Assembly (NCBI GenBank): GCA_029880855.1
Contig: JAOUNS010000015.1
Span: forward strand, 62,001 to 126,000
DNA length: 64,000 bases
Source: Gammaproteobacteria bacterium
GTDB lineage: Bacteria > Pseudomonadota > Gammaproteobacteria > UBA6429 > Thiohalophilaceae
Reading direction: 5' to 3'
The notes beneath the pieces are model-generated. The model ran no database searches. It saw only the letters and a list, made by a program, of their open reading frames with translations, and was not told the origin of the DNA. Positions 60,124 through 64,000 of this stretch are shown in pieces. How positions within the stretch are numbered: position 1 is the stretch's first letter; every line of letters begins with the position of its first letter. Position numbers and translations under genes: made by a program.

Positions 60124-61986
60124 ATGAATCGTTCTACACCGCCATCACGCTTTACCACCTTGCTCGGCAGCCTGCTGTTGCCCGTGTTCCTGTCTGTCGC
60201 CCATGCCGCCCCGGAAGAAAGCGACACCACGGAAACCGGTGTCTACAGCGCCCTGAGTCTGGGTACCGCCTGGGCGGTGACTCGCAAGCATGTGGTGACC
60301 AACTATCACGTGATCGCCAATACCACGAATCTGCGCCTGGTCACGCCCAACCAGATGGAGATCCCGGTCAAGGTCATCGCCGTCGATGAGGAAAATGATC
60401 TGGCCATCCTGGCCCTGCAGGGCCGGGCGCGACTCGGCTCCACCCTGCCGCTGAGCAATAAGTCATCAGGACTGGGCACACCGGTTTTTACCATCGGCTA
60501 TCCCCATCCGGATTTGATGGGCACCAGCCCGAAACTGACTGCGGGCCATATCAACGCCCTGACCGGTATCGCCGATGACCCGCGCATCTATCAGGTGGAT
60601 GTACCGGTGCAGTCCGGCAACAGCGGCGGCCCCTTGCTGAACATGCACGGAGAAGTGGTGGCCATCATTGCCTCCAAGCTGAATGCCAAGAAACTGTTTG
60701 ATCGCACCGGCGATGTCCCACAAAACGTCAACTATGCGATCAAGATTGATCAACTCGATGCCCTGTTAAAAAAATCCCGGATCAGCGACCAGGTCAAAAT
60801 GGCCGGTTATGAAACAAAACAGAGCCTGGAAAAGCTTGCCGACAAATCACTGGGGGCGGTACTGATCATCGCCGGTGACAATCCCGAGGCAAAGCGTAAA
60901 GCCATACAGCAGGCTTCGATCTCACCGCCGATGCCTGTCTTGCCCAAACCCGCGCAACAACCAACACCACCGGCCGTTTCGGCAACACCGGTAACACCAC
61001 CACAAGCCGTGCGCAAGCCCCGGATTGAGGTACTGGCCTATATTGAACCCGATCACTATTTCAAGGATGATAACAAACCCGGTGCACGCACCATCACCGA
61101 TTTCTCGCACAGTGTGGGGCAGGTGATGCAATCACACCTCGCTAAATTGTACGCCGGACAGGTTGAATTTCGGACGTTAACCGGCGCAACGGTGAAAAAA
61201 ATTCACTACGCCTATGACGATAAATCCACACTGGAAGAAAAGTGCCGCGACGCCGGCAGCAATCTGGTTTTGTCTGCCTATTCTGAAGACAACTCCGGCC
61301 GGGGCCAGTACTTCCGCTACGTCTCGTACATGATCGTTGACTGCACAGCGGCACGCATCTTCCGCAAGCAATATACCATCCGCCGCGATGATCTGAATGA
61401 CACCTTTGATTACGAACTGGCCATGCATGACTCATTCAAAGGGTTTTTGCTTGCCACACCACCCTATATTGCACTGCAACAGCTCTCACCGCCCATGATC
61501 GGTCTGGCGCTTAAACCGGGCCGGATTTCGATCTACAGTTATGCCCAACCCGGCGATTTTGATGTGAATACACACATCAGCGGTTCATTTACCGTGCCGA
61601 TCTACTCAGAGAACACCGCCGGAGTCCTGCGTACACATGTGAACATGCTCTTTGGTAACAGTACTGATACCCTGGTACGCAGCGGCGAGAATTTCAAAGG
61701 CGTTTACCATGAACTGGAGAATGAACAATCACTCCGGCGTTACTGTATTAATGACAAGGCTGAATACATCATCAGCAGTTATTCGGAAAACGAGTCAGGC
61801 AAATCGGTACATGCACGTCATGTGACCTATGTCATCGCCGGCTGCCAAAACAAACGAGTTTATAAAAAACGTTATTACATTGAGCGCGATGAAATGAGTG
61901 ACTCCTTCGGTTATGAAATGGCCTTGCACGGTACGTTCAAGGATTTTCTGCTCAAACTGCCGCCGTTTATCACTGCACAAAACTGA
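60124..61986 (+). CDS. Trypsin-like serine protease with tandem C-terminal domain
   Basis: 620 residues. The signal (LLGSLLLPVFLSVAHA) is followed by a chymotrypsin-fold protease at about 35-215: TNYHVI (His62), ENDLAIL (Asp92) and SGNSGGPLL (Ser167), an intact triad. No PDZ domain follows; instead a helix and a proline-rich linker (265-300) lead to two copies of an about 130-residue domain. Copy 1 spans about 347-449 and copy 2 about 510-617; each has a Cys pair exactly 33 residues apart (374/407 and 541/574). Shared text includes AYSEDNSG/SYSENESG and PPYI/PPFI. The domain is not recognised; it is probably periplasmic and disulfide-bonded. Confidence 0.88.
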   Translation: MNRSTPPSRFTTLLGSLLLPVFLSVAHAAPEESDTTETGVYSALSLGTAWAVTRKHVVTNYHVIANTTNLRLVTPNQMEIPVKVIAVDEENDLAILALQGRARLGSTLPLSNKSSGLGTPVFTIGYPHPDLMGTSPKLTAGHINALTGIADDPRIYQVDVPVQSGNSGGPLLNMHGEVVAIIASKLNAKKLFDRTGDVPQNVNYAIKIDQLDALLKKSRISDQVKMAGYETKQSLEKLADKSLGAVLIIAGDNPEAKRKAIQQASISPPMPVLPKPAQQPTPPAVSATPVTPPQAVRKPRIEVLAYIEPDHYFKDDNKPGARTITDFSHSVGQVMQSHLAKLYAGQVEFRTLTGATVKKIHYAYDDKSTLEEKCRDAGSNLVLSAYSEDNSGRGQYFRYVSYMIVDCTAARIFRKQYTIRRDDLNDTFDYELAMHDSFKGFLLATPPYIALQQLSPPMIGLALKPGRISIYSYAQPGDFDVNTHISGSFTVPIYSENTAGVLRTHVNMLFGNSTDTLVRSGENFKGVYHELENEQSLRRYCINDKAEYIISSYSENESGKSVHARHVTYVIAGCQNKRVYKKRYYIERDEMSDSFGYEMALHGTFKDFLLKLPPFITAQN

Positions 61987-62010
61987 AAAAGGGACTTGCG
62001 TCCCTTTTTC
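61987..62010. terminator. Bidirectional terminator after the protease
   Basis: AAAAAGGGAC pairs with GTCCCTTTTT around TTGC, immediately after the stop at 61986; it also ends the converging gene at 62029. Confidence 0.9.
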
Positions 62011-62028
62011 AGCCCACCCCACACAGTC

Positions 62029-62712
62029 CTAGTTCACCACTGCACCGGTCAACAGCTGGATCTTCGCACTGCCGTCACTGAAAGTATCAATCCGTTTTAC
62101 TTCACCGACACCCTGACAATACCAGGCCATGCGGTTAAAGTTGCTGAACGCAACGGAGTTACGCACTGTGTGGACCTTGAGACAGGCGGTATAACTGCCA
62201 TAGGGCACACTGACATCTTCCAGACCCAGCGCCGCACTGGTTTCCACAATCGCGCCCTGTGGCAACTGCTGATCCAGCGTCGAACGGATCACTGCAGCGG
62301 CGGAACCGAATGTTTGTCCCTTGCGCATTCTGGCGGTTAAACGCACAACCGGTGATTCCGGGGTATCGATGGAGTTCAGGCGTGAACCGGACAGGTTCCA
62401 GTTTTCCTTGCTGACCATCACGCGCTTGCGTTCGGTATTCAGGTAGTTAAACACCCGGTTCTGACACACTGTACCCAGTGCATCATATCGAATCCGGCGC
62501 ACGGCCTCCTGTGTCCCCTCGGCACCGACCACTGAGCTAAAATGACGTTCTTCGATCTGGCCGCAGGCGGGATCATCGGTACTGTAAACTTTCTGGATCA
62601 TATTCGCCGGACGGGCATAGGTTTTGTAATCAAAAGCATAGTCGTCAGCCATGGCAACAGTGCTACAGGCCAACAGCGGGATCAGACTCATCATGGGCAG
62701 GATTTTTTTCAT
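62029..62712 (-). CDS. Exported hypothetical protein
   Basis: 227 residues. The signal (MKKILPMMSLIPLLACSTVAMA) is followed by DDYAFDYKTYARPANMIQKVY and a mixed alpha/beta body with four cysteines (DPACGQIE, GTVCQNRV, YTACLKVH, MAWYCQGVG), likely two disulfides. Strand-rich end (MAWYCQGVGEVKRIDTFSDG) resembles the DUF3108-like periplasmic proteins; assignment tentative. Converges on the protease gene. Confidence 0.7.
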   Translation of the reverse strand: MKKILPMMSLIPLLACSTVAMADDYAFDYKTYARPANMIQKVYSTDDPACGQIEERHFSSVVGAEGTQEAVRRIRYDALGTVCQNRVFNYLNTERKRVMVSKENWNLSGSRLNSIDTPESPVVRLTARMRKGQTFGSAAAVIRSTLDQQLPQGAIVETSAALGLEDVSVPYGSYTACLKVHTVRNSVAFSNFNRMAWYCQGVGEVKRIDTFSDGSAKIQLLTGAVVN

Positions 62713-62962
62713 ATAACCTCCAGGTTAATCACTAAAACAATCAGGAATTCTCAAACTCACATCAGGGAACAACCACAATTCCTTTGCAAATTGCCCCCTG
62801 ATGTATGATTAAACGCAGCACCTGAGCAAACGGGTTTAATTTTTTTCGTTCGATCCCTGTAAAACGGCCTTGCGTAACAACAAGCCCGCCAAACCTGGAC
62901 CGCTGCATGTGAACTAAACCCTGGTATGGTTTTACCGTGCAGGCTGTTCCGCTAAGCCCTTG

Positions 62963-63403
62963 CTAACCGGCCTGCTGCTGTACCGGCACACGGCCCAGCA
63001 TTCGGACGGCGATCAACTCAAAATCGACACGGGGTATTTCAAGATGCCCGAAGCGAAACGCATAACCCCATTGACGCTTGTTTTTGATAAACGACAACGC
63101 ATCCACCAGCGGCCGGATCGGTGCTTCATCAGCCGGGAGAAAATGGATATCACGTCGGTGGGGAATAAAGCCGGGCGCCATCGCATGAGGATAGACCTCA
63201 TGACCTGTCACCTGACCGATGGCGGTAAAGGCCTGACAAGGTGCGACTTCACCAAAGATCAGTTTTGGCGAGTAATAGATAATCCAGTCATCTATCGCCA
63301 TTCGCTTTAATGGCTGCGCCTTGCCATGACAAAGTTGGCAAAAACCACCGGCCACACCCAGCGCCACATGTTCCTTTGAAGCCACGCCAATCCAATACCG
63401 CAT
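62963..63403 (-). CDS. EVE-domain protein
   Basis: 146 residues from the ATG at 63403 (MRYWIGVASKEHV) with AAGGAGAG upstream. The EVE/PUA-like pattern is clear: MRYWIGVASKEHVALGVAGGFCQLCHGK, then LKRMAIDDWIIYYSPK, IGQVTGHEVYPH and FGHLEIPRVDFELIAVRML. EVE proteins bind modified bases in RNA or DNA and occur in restriction and stress systems; this short stand-alone form belongs to the UPF0310-type family. Its target is unknown. Confidence 0.88.
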   Translation of the reverse strand: MRYWIGVASKEHVALGVAGGFCQLCHGKAQPLKRMAIDDWIIYYSPKLIFGEVAPCQAFTAIGQVTGHEVYPHAMAPGFIPHRRDIHFLPADEAPIRPLVDALSFIKNKRQWGYAFRFGHLEIPRVDFELIAVRMLGRVPVQQQAG

Positions 63404-63457
63404 TCGTCTCTCCTTCATCCATTTCTCAGTCAATGAGGAGGTGACTATACAACAGTG

Positions 63458-63481
63458 CTCCTGACAACCTGTTGTCAGGAG
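63458..63481. terminator. Perfect 11-bp hairpin between EVE and DUF815 genes
   Basis: CTCCTGACAAC at 63458-63468 pairs perfectly with GTTGTCAGGAG at 63471-63481, with a minimal CT loop. On the minus strand it follows the DUF815 stop by 21 bases; there is no T-run. Confidence 0.6.
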
Positions 63482-63502
63482 TGTTGCAACGGTTGCGGAG
63501 AT

Positions 63503-64000
63503 TTAGACTTCCAGATAATAACTGTTATAAAACTGTTTCGCGGTACGGCCGCTGCGCGCACCACCCTTGGATTGGCAAAAACGCAGGGCCTCGGCATGAA
63601 GTGTCGCCCGATCACCTTTAAAATCCGCAAAGTAGTGATCAATCATGGCCAGATATTGGGTTTGATTTACCGGATAAAAGGAGAGCCAAAGCCCAAAGCG
63701 ATCCGACAGTGAGATCTTTTCTTCAATGGCATCCGCATAGTGCAGCTCGCCATTGATGATACTGCTGTTGACATTATCCGCCATGGACTCCGGCATAAGG
63801 TGACGGCGATTACTGGTGGCGTAGATCAATACATTGTCCGGCGGCAGTTCGATGGAGCCCTCCAGAACACTCTTTAGCGCCTTATAGCTGCTTTCACCTT
63901 CCTCAAACGAGAGATCATCACAATAGATGATAAACCGGTATTCGGCTTCGCGAATCTCATCGACGATCTCGGGCAGGTAGAGGAGGTCGTTTTTTTCAAT
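63503..64000 (-). CDS. DUF815 family AAA-type ATPase (5' end beyond window)
   Basis: About 165 C-terminal residues are visible; the start lies past 64000. Readable motifs: FIIYCDDLSFEEGESSYKAL (Walker B with sensor-type DD), LEGSIELPPDNVLIYATSNRRHLMPES (sensor 1 Asn), HYADAIEEKISLSDRFGLWLSF and a helical tail ending RTAKQFYNSYYLEV. This is the DUF815/PF05673 AAA family of unknown target. It precedes the EVE gene on the same strand. Confidence 0.9.
   Translation of the reverse strand: MEKNDLLYLPEIVDEIREAEYRFIIYCDDLSFEEGESSYKALKSVLEGSIELPPDNVLIYATSNRRHLMPESMADNVNSSIINGELHYADAIEEKISLSDRFGLWLSFYPVNQTQYLAMIDHYFADFKGDRATLHAEALRFCQSKGGARSGRTAKQFYNSYYLEV

Overview
The window is a chromosomal segment of an uncultured-looking or environmental gammaproteobacterium. 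The placement rests on the conserved order yibN-grxC-(trxC)-secB-gpsA facing away from gpmI-envC-ctpA-yibQ-yajL (34.7-43.8 kb), on TrmL, EnvC, SecB and UbiB-type genes, and on many envelope beta-barrels and lipoproteins. Base composition is moderate and fairly even, apart from one clearly AT-rich islet at 2.5-4.0 kb. The species cannot be named. I see no tRNA, rRNA, CRISPR array or complete transposon.

Layout. 0-2.4 kb: end of a PP-loop ATPase and small unknown genes. 2.5-8.5 kb is the accessory, scarred part. It holds an AT-rich two-gene unit (membrane protein plus a 57-residue partner), a cut-off IS256-family transposase, a 33-bp repeat that recurs in both orientations, a gene stump, the first 19 codons of a RAYT transposase, a 13-bp perfect REP-like hairpin and a beta-helix lipoprotein. 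8.5-20.7 kb: two flavoproteins, a cluster of small exported proteins, a 626-residue transthyretin-like protein, and several outer-membrane or exported proteins including an LpxR-type lipid A deacylase. 20.8-29.1 kb: transport and membrane genes (chromate transporter, fatty-acid desaturase-like protein, TSUP exporter, aquaporin, DUF2189, HIG1), then a REC-EAL phosphodiesterase. 29.1-34.7 kb: pyrD (class 1B) and trmL, then a membrane-anchored RoxA/MauG-like di-haem cytochrome c followed by a cytochrome P450.

34.7-43.8 kb is the housekeeping core, with an ArsR-type regulator placed between its two arms. 43.8-49.1 kb: a PAS-PAS-GGDEF-EAL protein with a MetOD1-like sensor gene, a VOC protein, a STAS-like protein and an ABC1/UbiB kinase. 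49.5-54.3 kb: two small genes, a second (lipoprotein) di-haem cytochrome and a KefB/C-type antiporter. 54.3-64 kb: more envelope proteins, a VWA-like lipoprotein behind a conspicuous palindrome, an ECF sigma/anti-sigma pair, a trypsin-like protease with a duplicated C-terminal domain, an EVE-domain protein and the end of a DUF815 ATPase.

Most noteworthy items: (1) the di-haem cytochrome/P450 pair with a distant lipoprotein paralogue; (2) the ArsR regulator with cysteines 66 residues apart, as in persulfide sensors, beside a rhodanese and a glutaredoxin; (3) the AT-rich two-gene unit next to mobile-element scars; (4) the four-half-site palindrome before the VWA lipoprotein; (5) the protease with a tandem C-terminal domain. 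Functions come from reading translated sequences and recalling families; no database search was run.
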